A stretch of 64,000 nt of DNA, from positions 24,386 to 88,385 of the forward strand of contig QNGE01000890.1 in NCBI GenBank assembly GCA_008508345.1, read 5' to 3'. This DNA is from Paragonimus westermani. Taxonomy: Eukaryota > Platyhelminthes > Trematoda > Plagiorchiida > Troglotrematidae. The stretch's first letter is position 1, and each line of letters begins with the position of its first letter. Of this stretch, positions 37,501 to 49,716 are shown piece after piece. Below the pieces are notes generated by a model. It was not told the DNA's origin, did not search any database, and worked only from the letters and a program-made list of their open reading frames with translations. The translations under genes and the position numbers were made by a program.

Positions 37501-40500
37501 TCATGACTCCTTTCAAAGAGAAACCAAAACCTCATGATGCTCCTTCCAGTATAAGTGATTACCCACATACAATTTGCGAATCGAATAAACCTTATTTTGA
37601 AAGCTCAGTTATTATAGCAAAGGGATGCTTCCCTCATAGTTATCATGATATTGACTAAAGTTGTTTTGTTCTCCACTGATTTTGATTTTGATCTAAACGT
37701 GGTTAATGGCTAATATCGACGGAATGAAATATCAGCAGAATAGTTAACTGGAAATCGGTTTGACCATGAGTTACTCGAAGATACAACGTGCCCAGCTAGA
37801 CAAAGAAATCTTACGGTCTTTGATGACTGATTGTTGAAACGATTGTCACTTCTGCATCCTCTGTAGTAGCACTCAAGATGTTCGGTATACCACACAAATG
37901 GAAAAGGATTTTACAAACAACCGCAGCGGTAGATCTACTCAAAAACCCAGCAGAAAACAAAACTAATACCGGCTCACCCATAACTAGAATGATTACAGTG
38001 AATCTATCAAAGATGTTTCAGTCACATCCGTAAAAAGATGCTTAATTTTCTAAAAGCAGCTGCGGCTGCAGAGAGGCACATTTTATGCACTCTTTCACTC
38101 AGATACTAAATCCAACGACGTCGGGATATACCATGCTCAGTAGGATTTAAAGTATTCTTTCCAATACACGTGATGGTTTCTCTTTGGACCAGTTCACAAA
38201 AGTGATTACAGAACCTCACATGGAAATTTTGTCACTTACACACCTAAACGATGTAACTTCGAGCAGACGTATCACTCATGAAAAACAGTCGCTCGTTGGG
38301 TACCACTAAGTCAACGGAGAAAGTACACTGTCAATGGAAGCCTACCACGTGAAGCCCATACTTCCTTAGAGAGTTTTTCAGATGCCATCGACGAAAAACC
38401 AATGCAACCACGCTCATCATTCACAAATTGACCAACAAAAATTCAAATGCTATTTCCCCCCATAGCCTACCCACACCATTCTCGAGTCGAGCATCCATAT
38501 TTATGAAAACTGAGAAACCTATGGTGTCGACGTGACCATTGAATGATCCATACAGAGAATGGATGTTACAATCCAACTGGATAAGGAAAAATACAGTTCC
38601 CGCGAGGTAGGTTAGCGAACATTCACTTTTTTCGATCGTTAAGGCGGTCTGTTTTTAAAAAAGCACAACACATTCCCACACGTGTCATGGTACATTCATT
38701 TAACAGATGACCCTACTGAAACGAAATATATCAAACATTTGTATAGCATCCATTCAATGCTCTCGCAAACATCGCATTAGCGTAAGGGGGTTGCCAACCA
38801 TATGTGACATGAGCATAAATAATACTATCCTTTCCGACACCTCGACTCAAATATGTACCGCCTAATGTATAACTCACATTACCGAATTATAAATCATATC
38901 TATGTTAAGGCTAGGTATGGAATACATATGCCTCTAAGCGGAACGAGTAGTGAACCAAATTTATTTTCTGTTTCGTCATCCGGCTACTTACAAAACAATA
39001 ACCAGCTCCGACCGGAGGGGTTGCCAATCTAGGAGTGGATGAAGGATTCACTCGGACTCCAACGGAAAGGGTTTTCTGAAAGTACACTGACTCTAAATCA
39101 TGCTTTTCAAGACAGGTAGCATTTGTTGAATACGGGGGATGGGTTATTACGGTTGTTATGCAAATAAACTTGAGCAAATGAGAAACAGCCAGACAATTTC
39201 AGAGTTCATGAGCTCTATCATCATCTCTGGCAAAGTAAATTTCAATATCCAAGTGAAAATAAAGAATTCCAGTCTAATTTAAACGAGATAAGTGCCATGC
39301 CTCTCGGTTGCCGTTGAATGCAACAACAATCTCTGTAGATGAAATCAATGTCTGTGCTTGGTATCTCTACATGAACACCAGGGGAACAATCGAAAAAGAA
39401 ATGAATCAATACTCTTGGTAAGTAGTCAAGGATATGGTTAATTCTTAGTTGAACATCACTCATTTGACCGTAGCCTTCGTACTCCAGTGAACTTTACTCG
39501 TTCGTCGATCATGAACAGTCAGCTCCATTTAAAATGCACACTCATTCCACTGGGAATGTGAACCTTATCAACGAAGAAGAGTACAGTGGGGATGCTCCTT
39601 ATGATTGGCTTTCGTACTGGATAAGACCTCAGAAGCATAAGGCATGTTCAGCAAAAAGACCAGTGACATTGAAGGTATGGACCGTAGTTCTAAAGAAAGG
39701 TGAGTGAATTTGTTATTCAGAGAGTGGATAAAATGCTAATTTTTACGTTAAAACGTTGGACACATGCACATTGCTATCTTTCAAGTCGAATGCACAAGGG
39801 AACCGTGCTTCTCATCAAAGTAACTCCGCAGACATCCAACGCCAAAAGATGTATTTCTGCAGAATACATGTGGTGATCTGGCATATCTACAGTATACACC
39901 CAAACCCAGTCGACATCCTCTGGGGCACATACAATCGATACGTGTGCGATAATTTCAAAGTCTACGGTTTCAAAGTGGAGTTGAGGAACGTTGAGGGACA
40001 AAAACAGAACAGCCTTAGTCAAAACTAATTTGATTCGCTTGTGAAGCACGTGCGCGAACGACGCACCGAGGTTTCGAAACAGGACGGAATGAGCACATTC
40101 CTATTAGTTTCCTCCAGTAGATTACATGCTATTCCTAGTGTATCATCGTGTTCGTTTTTACGACTTTCTTCATCAACTCAAGAAGAATATGTAGACAGTA
40201 AATAGCACTTAACTATTATAACGCATAACAAACTGAAGTGTTTAACCATGAAAAAACGGGCACTCAGTTACTGATGAGAACAAAATTATTTGTAAAATAT
40301 TGGGTAGTCATACACTTTGTCGCGAGGTATTTGTAATCATTCACTGGACTAAAAACGTGCTTATGAATAACATCAGAATTAATAGATATCAGCAACAACA
40401 ATACATCGTGGGGATTATCAAGCAAAAGTGTCTTATCTTCAATAAAATCAGGATTAATAAGTTTCACACCACAGAGGAACTCAACGCTTGAGTCAACCGA

Positions 40501-41875
40501 GTGCCACAGACAGACTTACAACAAGATTGAATAAGAGTGGGAAAAAGGGACAGTTTCGGTGGATACAACTTGCTGTCAATCGGTGGGCTAGTAGGCGTTA
40601 TCAAAATGCCTTTACAAATGTCTATTTTTCACAAAACGTAGCAAAGCAAGAAAGAAAGAAATGGAGCTGTGTGTGAAAATGCTCCAGCAATCATTTCAAT
40701 GACCGGGATTCAAGAAACAGAACGCAACGAACAAATGTGGGATGTGATAATTGAGAAGAATCACCAAGTATTTTGTAATATGTATGATATTCGAAAGAAT
40801 GGAACCGAACCGAGACAGACAAGAAAACAGACGCTATTATTAATAGTGATAATAATAGGCAACGATATGTAGATGGCGTACACCGACGCTCAACCTCCAT
40901 ACAAGTATGAATAGAAAGGCAAGACGTAAATCAGAAACATAACAAAGGGAATGGATGGGGTGCAAGCAGTGAAAACTAAATATTCACGTCTAGACTGAAA
41001 CATTCAGCGTCAAGGTGCTTACACCTTGCAAGTAAACAATTGAGTTGTAAGTGAAAGTAAGAAATCAACAGCAAGAGGACGTGCTTACGATCTTCAGTGC
41101 CCCGCATCAAAACTTGCTGCGCAGAAAATCCAGCTAAACCAAAGCACCGATCGGTCCGTTGAACCCGATTAGCTACAATATCACCCAAAGTCTCTAGTCA
41201 ACGGTTGAATGAGTTAAGAGGATCTCGGCCCTGGAGCAGAACACAAACTACAGTGTCCAACCTTTTAATGAAGTGTTTACACTCCGCGCTTTACACCAGT
41301 TGGCCATAGCATCGGCAAAATGCTTTGTGTGAAGCCCTCTTGACGGCATTCTTAGCACATGGCTTAGTCACCCAAATCTGTAGAAACTTGAAGACGGACC
41401 AAAAAAACTCGATTGGAAATCCCTACCAAAAACCCGGTTTTGAAACCTTCCTTGGCCTACCCGTTGGTGTCACCCACTGCAAACAATCGAACGCAGACTA
41501 CGATGACCAACTACTTAATGACGGTTAACGTCTGCTAGTCGTTGCCGTCCAGTTTCGCAGCCGTGAAGCAGCATATCTTTTACAGTTGCTTTATATTCGT
41601 GACCCTTGAGCATCTGAAAGGTGGCTCCCTGCTGCCCAACCCTTGGATATAAGGGATTCTACTTCATTCTCTATACCTCTGCCGCTGCTAATACAACCCT
41701 CAAAAGTATGAACCGGTCAGCAACCTTTGCAACTTCAGTATCTAGCAATAAACCTATGTAAGCTCTACGGAAGCACTTTGTATTGTGATGCTACGGAACA
41801 AGCATGACAGAGTGAAATAACTCTACAGAAAAGTTTGCACTGACTGGAAGTTGTCAAACAATCACTTCCAACTAG
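31579..41875. other. Ten kilobases without a recognisable feature
   Basis: Frames of up to 133 codons occur (36567-36968 and 37166-37537 on +; 37033-37428 and 35426-35767 on -), but none shows a motif I can assign. I see no microsatellite longer than a few units and no LINE, PLE or Gypsy block. Either older, unrecognisable repeats or intronic/intergenic DNA fill this interval. Confidence 0.5.
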
Positions 41876-41879
41876 TCTT

Positions 41880-42265
41880 CAACCGGATAACAGGTCAACA
41901 CCAGCAATTCGCGAAGAACGTAGACAATTTTCGTTTAGTTCGTTTATGATAGTTTTGAACAAAAATAGCTGATGTGGATAGTTTTGGACAGGCGGCGATT
42001 TTGGTGCTGAAACTGTCAGTCCGGCTACAGACCTTAAACTGAGTTGGAGTGTGGTAACCAAATGCAGACAGTGTGTCAAAATACTTGTTCGACATATCGC
42101 CGTCCTCAGGCAACCCTAAAAACACATATCGATTTACTGAATCGAACGAATCTATACAGTCAAGAGAAAGGGTAAGTGTTGGCCGGTGGTAACGTGAAGC
42201 TGCTCCCAAATTTGGTGAAGTTGAAAAATCGACATCCAGGATGGAATACTGTGTTCCTCCTTAAT
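41880..42265 (-). pseudogene. LINE-B2: RT fragment of LINE family B
   Basis: Minus strand. One frame gives IFQLHQIWEQLHV (about 42230-42192), the 'IF.LR.I.E.R' block. A shifted frame continues YHRPTLTLSLDCIDSFDSVN (about 42190-42130), the 'RPT...F.DF.AAFDSV.R' motif A with its FDSV intact. KYFDTLSAFGYHT and FKVCSRTDSFSTK follow. ACPKLSTSAIFVQNYH (near 41990-41940) sits where 'GVRQGCPLS..LF.Y' should be. The fragment ends before the YADD motif, so the catalytic doublet is missing. It is a different portion of the RT from B3 and overlaps B1. Confidence 0.75.
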
Positions 42266-43139
42266 GTCTACCACCTGAACAACAATAATTCGAAAAAGTG
42301 AAATGAATGCCAACAACTTACTTATGACTGGAGTCAAGTTAATATTTCTACGGTTTGCACAAGAATGCCTGGTTCTTCACATGGTTCTTCCCATCAAAGT
42401 GAAGCATTCTCACTAGTCCAGACTAACTGAAACTGATGTGCCACTGCTTTCGTTGAACAGCCCTGATACAGCCCTGATGAGACTGGACGGTGGTGTAGCT
42501 TGCTCATCCGATAGCTTATTGGACCAAAGTGGGATATGTTGGTGTGATCACCAGCAGAGTCGTTCAAGCCAGGCGGACCAAAAGATAGAAGTCTGACAAA
42601 TTAATCTCTTGGCCCACAAGGTAAGGAGTTGATAGAATGCCAGCACCTATTCTTTCGAATAAGATATCTGTTCTGTTACATTGACAACTGCTAGCTGTAT
42701 AGGCTTTGTGCCAGATGTTTCGACTGGAAACTCTCACCTCTCTTCTTTCGAGGTATGGGCACCATGGAAGTTCTTCAGCTCACACACAGTAATGATAAAT
42801 TCGTAAGAAGACGTACATCTGTGTGATTACTGCAGCTAAGAGGAAGACGGATCTTGTACAACAATAACCCACCGTGAGCTCACGAGTGTAGCTCAGAAAC
42901 ACTCTCGTGAACTTCGTGCCCCACGGCTGGTGTCGAATACAGGACCTGCTATCATTGTGCACGTGGCCACCCAAAAACAGCCAATCAGAATACGGTTAAT
43001 ATTTCGTTAAAACTTCACTCCTCACAGTCTTCAGGAGAGAGATTTCGGACAGGCAGTGTAAAAATATCATTGACCGATGTTTAGAGATATGTAGTTGATA
43101 ACAGTGTAGCAAAATTGTGGAAAGTCCAATATGCATGCG
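42266..43139. other. No recognisable feature
   Basis: Only short frames; I see no motif or repeat. Confidence 0.55.
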
Positions 43140-44090
43140 TGTCAGCACACCAAACACATCACTGTTGGCGGCATCCGTTTCGGACTAACCAGCAATATAG
43201 ACCGAAGTGTAGGGACGGCTGTGCATAACACTCACCACGAGTGGATTGCGATGTACCACTGGTGGTTTCACTCACACACCACTGATTCAATGTAAACTCG
43301 AGGGAATAAGACCAAGAGGCGTATGAGTAGAGGCCTTTGTGTCCAGCTGGTTAGCCAGTCGGTAGGCTAGTAAGAAAGTGAAACCCTCACATCGGAAAGT
43401 AAATAGAGAGACTCCAATGATAAGATCTAAACTGGAAAGAAAACGATTGAAAATATAATCCAAGCAGTCATTGTACACCATGCAGCAGGAGGGGTAGCAA
43501 GAATTTGAAGTTAGAACGAAGAGCATGAAAAACATTCATCATAGAATGTACCAAAAAAGCTGAAAGGCAGAAGGCCACATGACCCAGGTTTCTGTAAAGG
43601 AGAACGGGTGATTCACCAAACAACAGTGGCCTTTGATAGATCTGAAAGTAGAGATAACCTACTTCAGCTTAACGTACTCATTGTCTCGTGGTCGACTGTG
43701 CATTATGAGTTAGCAGATGACCTAACAATTCGGGAAGATCAGCGCGTTGACGGCCGTATTTATCGCCACGCCATATAGTTATTTCACTACGACCTATGGA
43801 ACTTATGTTTCTTTTGCGCATCGCGGGTTTCAGTTCACACCCCGTAACCGTCGCTCAATGAACACTCGGACGCCCGTCCGGTTCAGGTTCCAAGATAGCG
43901 CAACGCGAATGATATAAGTTGATAACGTCTTGGCACCTTAATTTATGATAATCGAAATTTTGCTTACCTGTTTTCAACTGCCTGTACAACAGCTGCTTCG
44001 GAATCCGTTCGTCATCCATCCTACGGAGGTGACCCAACCAACGAAACTGCTTGAATATCAGCATGGTTTCATTCCCGGCAAAATATAATT
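43140..44090 (-). mobile_element. LINE-A3: C-terminal and 3' UTR copy of LINE family A
   Basis: Minus strand. The frame from 44064 reads QFRWLGHLRRMDDERIPKQL then YRQLKTGK, matching QLRWLGHVRRMGDDRIPKQL of A4. Downstream, after frameshifts, come MRKRNISSIGRSEITIWRGD and LGHLLTHN (about 43820-43700), the basic segment and finger region, in which the finger cysteines are lost. The 3' UTR follows: 43535-43287 on the minus strand translates in register with A5's UTR (LDL.I.VSL...LANQLD...GLIPS.LH). The terminal GGATGCCGCCAAC motif is at about 43160-43175 (minus). The 5' edge is near 44090, so only the last quarter of the element inserted or survived. Confidence 0.85.
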
Positions 44091-46263
44091 ACACACAGAC
44101 GCGTGCGGCAGAATGAAGAGACCGAGGAAAAATAGCAGAAAGAACAGAAGGTTTAAGTGTGAATCTTTCGAAGGTTTACTTTCTTGAGAAAAGTGAGTCT
44201 CTCACGAGCTCGTGTACGTTCACTTTTTCAACCGATGATCGACCGGAAACATGTTCACACCTAGATATGTTGTGTCCATCCTCAAACGAATAATACGTAG
44301 AATTTGGAGACTGCAGCTCAACCCAGATTTACGGGCTAAACGACAAAATTAAATATTATCCAGTATATATATATATATATAAACCAATGAACTTACATTC
44401 TCACCTCCAAATATAGTTCCGTCAGCGCAAACGTCTTAGCATTAGGCTCAACAACGTACGTACAGCTACACAAACACTAGACAGACTTTTAGTTAGCCTG
44501 CAACACACCATGCGTCTCATTGTTCCATATCGATACGAAACTCACTCGGTCTACTTGACACTCGGTTGATCGATCGATCAATAGATCAGGCCACGTGATT
44601 ACTGAATTCGCTCAGTTTTTGTCTGGAACGTAACAATCAGGCGTGATTGACGCTAGCCTGTCGAACGACCCAACAGAAGGCATGCGCGATCGGGGTAGTC
44701 GCATGACGACGCTCAATAATTCGACCCTTAGAACCACTCAGTGCATGGCCATTTGGAAATATGGACCAATCAGGGTTGTGAACGGATCTAATCCATACCG
44801 CAACTTGTGATGAACAGGGCGTCTTTAATATTATTAACCCCCATAGTTTTTTTGCGTTCTTCTGCTATTTTTAGAGGAAAAAAGAAACGAAGCTGGGTGG
44901 CGTCCATCAAAAATAAAAAACTGAAACGCTTATTATCAAAGTAAATTGCCAAAGTAAGTAAACAAAATGTATGCATTTATCATGTTAAATTACGTTTTTA
45001 TAATATAAAATGCATGGTTGATGATAGACAAGAACGTATGCTAAAATTTCTTAGAATGAAAACAGGGTTCAACAAGAAAAAGACAGGTTAATATAGTTAA
45101 CATAAAATCACAAACTGTACAACATCTGACGGCCTCTGTAATCATAGAAGGTACAGATCCGCGTCAATAACCTGAAGCGAAACTCAGAGCCGGTTGCTTC
45201 ACGTCCCAGTACCGAATAACTTTCTGATCGCAAGATTGCCTTTTCCCGTAAACGCTTGTTTCCGTCAATATAGCGGTAAGAGTCAGACAGTGTTGCTGTA
45301 TATGACAGTGAGAGCCATATTACTAGTCTCGCAGATTCCTTGTCTAACGGTCTCATTGTAGAAACAGTGGTTCTACCGAACGAAAATAATGAGGTGTAAC
45401 CAACACGTGAAGAATAGTTGATGTACATCTATTCGCATTAGTTAGGCTGCGCACTTGTAGCGTAAATTAGCAAACGTCAATTAGACGTTCAAAATAAACA
45501 GTGCGTAGCATACAGACCTTTTAACCGCTTACAGTTAGTTCCACGATAATGTACTAGTCCGAGTTGTAGGAGAATGATTGGGTAGTTTAAACAAGCAAGA
45601 ATCTTAAAATCGTTACTGATTCACTTTCAGTTCTGTTCCAGTCTTTAACTGCATGTATATGAGTCAACCCAAAGGAGGACGACTGCAATGGTGAGAGTGA
45701 TAAAACTTAGTGTTAAGTGGGCATCCAACCCTATGAAGCGTGCAACGGTAAATAATATTCGGATTCATGCGGATCAGTGCACCAGCTGCTCTGCTTGACA
45801 GGGGTCTCATCAGCAGTGAATAAGGTTGTTCGAAATGGGACTCAAATTTTAGTACGCATGTTTATGGGGTTCACACTCCACTGATTTCCCGTCATACTGA
45901 AGCAAACAAATCACGTCAAACCGGGTTTAAACAGTGCAATTATTATCACTCCATAACACACCACCATTCATGAAACCTGGCAATCGGAACAGAACCCAGC
46001 TGCGTCAATCCGATGTAGCAGCAGACCACGTGCCCATTCAAGAAATGAACAAGTTCTGTTCTGAATAGTAACATCACAGCTAGTACTATTTTGTCTCAAC
46101 CCAACCATTTAGGGAGGACACCTTGTATAGTTCACAACCTTCATCTTAGCGAAGTATGTATGTATGACAGATTTCCATTTAGGTTCGTTAAATCGTCTGG
46201 CGCATTCCAGATGACAAACGAGTGTCCTTAGAAAACCTTGACCTCTCCCATTTTCAGAAACCT
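44091..46263. other. No gene seen; TA microsatellite and GATC palindrome
   Basis: A (TA)n run lies at 44364-44381. A perfect 16-bp palindrome made of GATC units lies at 44566-44581. The remaining frames (for example 45108-45428, -) are unassigned. Confidence 0.6.
44364..44381. repeat. (TA)n microsatellite
   Basis: About nine uninterrupted TA units. Confidence 0.93.
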
Positions 46264-46298
46264 TTGTGTGTGTGTGTGTGCGTGCGTGCGTGTGTGTA
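46264..46298. repeat. (GT)n microsatellite at the 5' edge of LINE-A4
   Basis: GT units with GTGC interruptions, ending a few bases before recognisable LINE coding sequence begins near 46307. Confidence 0.95.
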
Positions 46299-46306
46299 CG
46301 GTGTTG

Positions 46307-47593
46307 TTTGGAGGTCCAGGTAAGTTCATCAATATGGTTAGATTGTTGCATGCGGGCATGAAGGCGAAGGTGCAATCGTGTGGATCGACCTCTGATGATT
46401 TCGACATCGTCACTGGCGTGAAGCAGGGTTGTTTCCTAGCCCCAGCCCTATTTAGCTTATATTTGGCTGCGATGGTAACAGTTGCTTTTCAGAACACTGA
46501 AGAGGATGGCGTTGAGGTGGAGTACCGGAAGGACGGGCGTCTGTTGAATATACGACGTTTTGGCGCCCCAACCCGGATACAGACCTCAAGGATGCGGATG
46601 CTTCTGTTCGCAGATGACAGCGCCTTGCTAGTGCACAGTGAAGAGGAACTGCAACGTCTTCCTACAGCGTTCGCTTCCGCAGCATCGAAGTTCGGATTGC
46701 ACATCAACACAGGTAAGACGTTTCCGTTCTTTCAGCCATCTCCTGGTGGAGGTGCTGCTTGTGTACCTCCACCCAAAATTCGCATCGCTGAAGACACAGT
46801 GAACGGCTGCGGGGATTTCTGCTACTTGGGTAACAACTTGTCGACAGATCTGTCCGTGGACCGCGAGCTGTGAGCGCGTGTGGCAAAGGCTAGCGCTGCT
46901 TTCGGACGTCTTGAAAGGCGTGTCTGGAAGAATCACAGCCTGAAGATGGCCACGAAACTGTGTGTCTACCGCTCAACGGTGCTGTCTATACTGCTGTACG
47001 GCAGTGAGACGTGGACACTGTATCAGCGGAACGTGAGCTATTTGAGCCGTTTCCATGTTCAGTGTCTGAGGCGCATCTTGGGTATTCGGTGGTCGGACAT
47101 GATTCCGAACACTGAGGTACTGCGGCGAGCGGACATGGACGGGATGGAAGCCATGTTGATGCTGAACCAGCTCCGTTGGCTCGGTCACGTCCGTCGGATG
47201 GGCGATGACCGTATCCCGAAGCAGTTACTGTACGGACAAGTGAAGTCAGGTAAGCGAAATCCCGGTGGCCAGAAGCGGAGGTACCAGGATGTTGTGCAGG
47301 TAAGTCTTTCACGTTGTAACATTGATTTTAGATGTTGGGAAGATTTGGCGTTGAACCGGACGGCCTGGAGGAATACGGTTCGGGCGGGCGTCCGAGCGTT
47401 CAACGAGCAACTATTGCGTGGTCGCGAGCGGAAGCGTGCGGTACGCAAAGGAACCATCGGTGCCATAGGTCGCGGTGACGTGACTATATGGCGTTGTGAT
47501 GTGTGCGGCCGCGAATGCGCTGGCCGTTTGGGGCTGGTAGGTCACCAACGTACTCATAGTACCCCGTCGGCGAAGAGGCGGCGAGTACGCTAG
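46307..47593 (+). pseudogene. LINE-A4 reverse transcriptase and C-terminal domain, one in-frame TGA
   Basis: One continuous frame runs from 46238 to 47593, interrupted only by TGA at 46871-46873. It begins inside the RT palm: GKFINMVRLLHAGMKAKV, then VTGVKQGCFLAPALFSLYL, then MRMLLFADDSALLVHSEEE with catalytic FADD intact at 46607-46618. CYLGNNLSTDL and ARVAKASAAFGRLERRVW follow (the TGA lies between VDREL and ARVA). The thumb/C-terminal region reads LCVYRSTVLSILLYGSETWT, RRILGIRWSDMIPNTEVLRR, RWLGHVRRMGDDRIPKQLLY and WEDLALNRTAWRNTV. It ends with a basic stretch and a complete C2H2 finger. At the TGA, A5 has AGA, so a single substitution may have caused the stop. The upstream RT fingers and endonuclease are absent, so it is 5'-truncated and not autonomous. 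Confidence 0.95.
47495..47557 (+). other. C-terminal C2H2 zinc finger of LINE family A
   Basis: Spacing is C-x2-C-x12-H-x3-H within CDVCGRECAGRLGLVGHQRT, followed by His. It lies just before the Arg-rich end of the ORF. In A5 the second Cys is Trp, and in A3 the cysteines are gone. Confidence 0.85.
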
Positions 47594-48155
47594 GCTCAGG
47601 TAGGTCATATCGGTATACTTATTCTACTTCTGTTAATGACTGCATCGGCCAACATCGTGGTCATTGACAATTAATCCGCTCTTCTTTTCAGAAACTTGAG
47701 TGTCTGTGGTCTTCTACCCATTCTTTTCTCCGGCTTTGTTGATGTAATGTATGATGAATTGTCTACCTGGCTTTTCATAGTTCAACGAGAACTTTGCTTT
47801 TAATCCCCATCTTCTTTAGGTTGCATTAACCTGCACTCATATATTGCTACGCTTCTTGTATCACACTTCACAATTCTTTCTTCTCAGTGTAGATCTCGTC
47901 ATTGCAGCCTCTCTCTGTTTAGTTTCCGAGAGATAGGGGTTTCCTTTCTTTATTAGCCAGCATTGGCCGGCTGGACGGAAAGGTTCCACTGGCATACCTC
48001 AAGGTCTTATTCCTTCGGGTTTACACTGGATATTTCGTGTTGGTGAAACTGCAATTGGTGCAGCGCAAGCCAATTGCAGTGATGGATAAGCGCAGGTGTC
48101 CTTTGGCTTCGGTCACTGTGACAGGCTAATCCGAATCGGATGCCGCCAACCGTAC
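47594..48155 (+). mobile_element. LINE-A4 3' UTR
   Basis: About 560 bp align end to end with 55353-55912 of A5, with indels. Shared landmarks include TTATTCCTTCGGGTTTACAC (48008 and 55765) and the terminal GGATGCCGCCAACCGT (48138 and 55895). Homology to A5 stops or becomes doubtful right after this terminal motif. No poly(A) tail is visible. Confidence 0.88.
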
Positions 48156-49716
48156 GGTGTTGACACTTTCTTCATCAATCCACATAGAATTCGACTGGTC
48201 TGTCTATCTATCCGTCTCTCTTCATCTGTTTCATCGTCAACAGCTGGTTACCCATTGGACCTTTCTACTCAACTGTAGAAGCGTGCTGAGAGAAAAGTGA
48301 AAAGACATTGCATACCTCGTGCATACACACATTCACCTGGAACTGATATACGTAGAATGGAGTGTGAAAAGGGAGACTTATCGAAGCAGTAGACTCCCGA
48401 ATAAGCAGGCAATTGAGTTGGCTATGGTAAAGAACTGGAGGTAATTTAGCCTAAGTAGTTAAGTTGATCAACAGACGACATCCAGATTCAATGCGATTGT
48501 CGATGGTCGAACTCAGCTGAACGTTGAACAATGACATGTTAGAGGTAACCGGAGGAACTGGCAGAAGTACTGTGTAGAAACCTATCCGACAAAAGTTGCT
48601 GTACAATTTGTACAACTCATATGTCCAGGTTGATGAACCATGTTGATACTCAGTGCTGGCAGCTTGAACCATATCCATGAGTTAGCATGATGTGTATACG
48701 TAATCACGATCATCAGCCTAATGGCTCGGTAAATTCGTCGCGGTCATCGGTTGGCAGAATGTGTCATGCGTGATAGTGTCAGACAAATTCACAGTGAATT
48801 AGTAGGATGAGGCTCAAAAGAGATGCGATCGGATATCGGGCGAAGGAGTTTGAAAAATACACCATAGGATCGAGCTGGCCGTTTGTAGGTGAGAGTGAGG
48901 AAAGCGGGAACGCTTTCAATTGATCAAGAGGACAGTCGTGCAGTAACCAGCTAGATAGGCACCGCTTTCAAATTCAACTCAGCGGATGATCAAGTCTAAT
49001 AGACTCCACTCCATTAATTAGGATAATCTATTCAGTAATGCGTAATTGGTATTCAAGTGACGCTGATTCAAACGGTCGAGTTAATAAGATCATCTTTCAA
49101 GTCCAGAAAGTAAAAGTCAGAAAAGTCTATCGAAATGATCGGAGACAAGACAGTTACATTGGCGAAATTTACGATAAAAATGCTCTCTCATCATGGATGT
49201 GCATTAACTGAATCCTCCAAATATCCAGCAGAAAAGGCCCTCAAAATGGAGCAACAAAAAACGATCCCCCAAAGTATCTACCAGTCAACGGGATGTGAAC
49301 ACATGCAGATGAACATGAGAGCGTGCCAAACAATACCAAGCAAGAAAGTATTAGTGAATAAACAATCGTAGCTATAAAAAAGAGAATGGATGCATTCCTT
49401 GCATTCAGCCCTGGCGCGAAACTCATCATAATTGTTTACTGTAAGCAGTCGAATGCAAAATAAATCCAAACTTAAGGCCCACCTTCCATAAACACATCAA
49501 GTGTACTTCAACAAATTTGACATCACAGCAAACATAGAACGACAATAGTAACAAACAAAACCTAAGAAATCCAAAACGGTTTTCACAGCCGTAACCATGT
49601 GATTACCTGACCACCTTGTGCTTTATCCTAATCGTCGATAGTCGCACTGTGAAATGTACAGTGCGTCAGTGTGAATTCCTACACCACCTCGGTTAACAAT
49701 CGTGAAATCGGAGATG
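48156..49716. other. No recognisable feature
   Basis: Short frames such as 49135-49371 (+) lack motifs. Confidence 0.55.

Noticed and set aside
37033..37537. Possible Gypsy RNase H start (a YTDAS string near 37470) or other TE ORFs on either strand
   Set aside because: Only one five-residue resemblance. Neighbouring sequence shows no RT, RNase H or integrase block in order.
44566..44581. GATC palindrome as a regulatory or restriction-related site
   Set aside because: A short simple repeat of GATC gives a palindrome by itself; no context supports function.
47298..47329. A 32-bp intron in LINE-A4
   Set aside because: The bases encode conserved LINE protein in frame (VSLSRCNIDF), so this is coding sequence with fortuitous splice-like ends.
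46489..47608. Several minus-strand frames of 60-108 codons
   Set aside because: Antisense shadows of LINE-A4; no independent motif.
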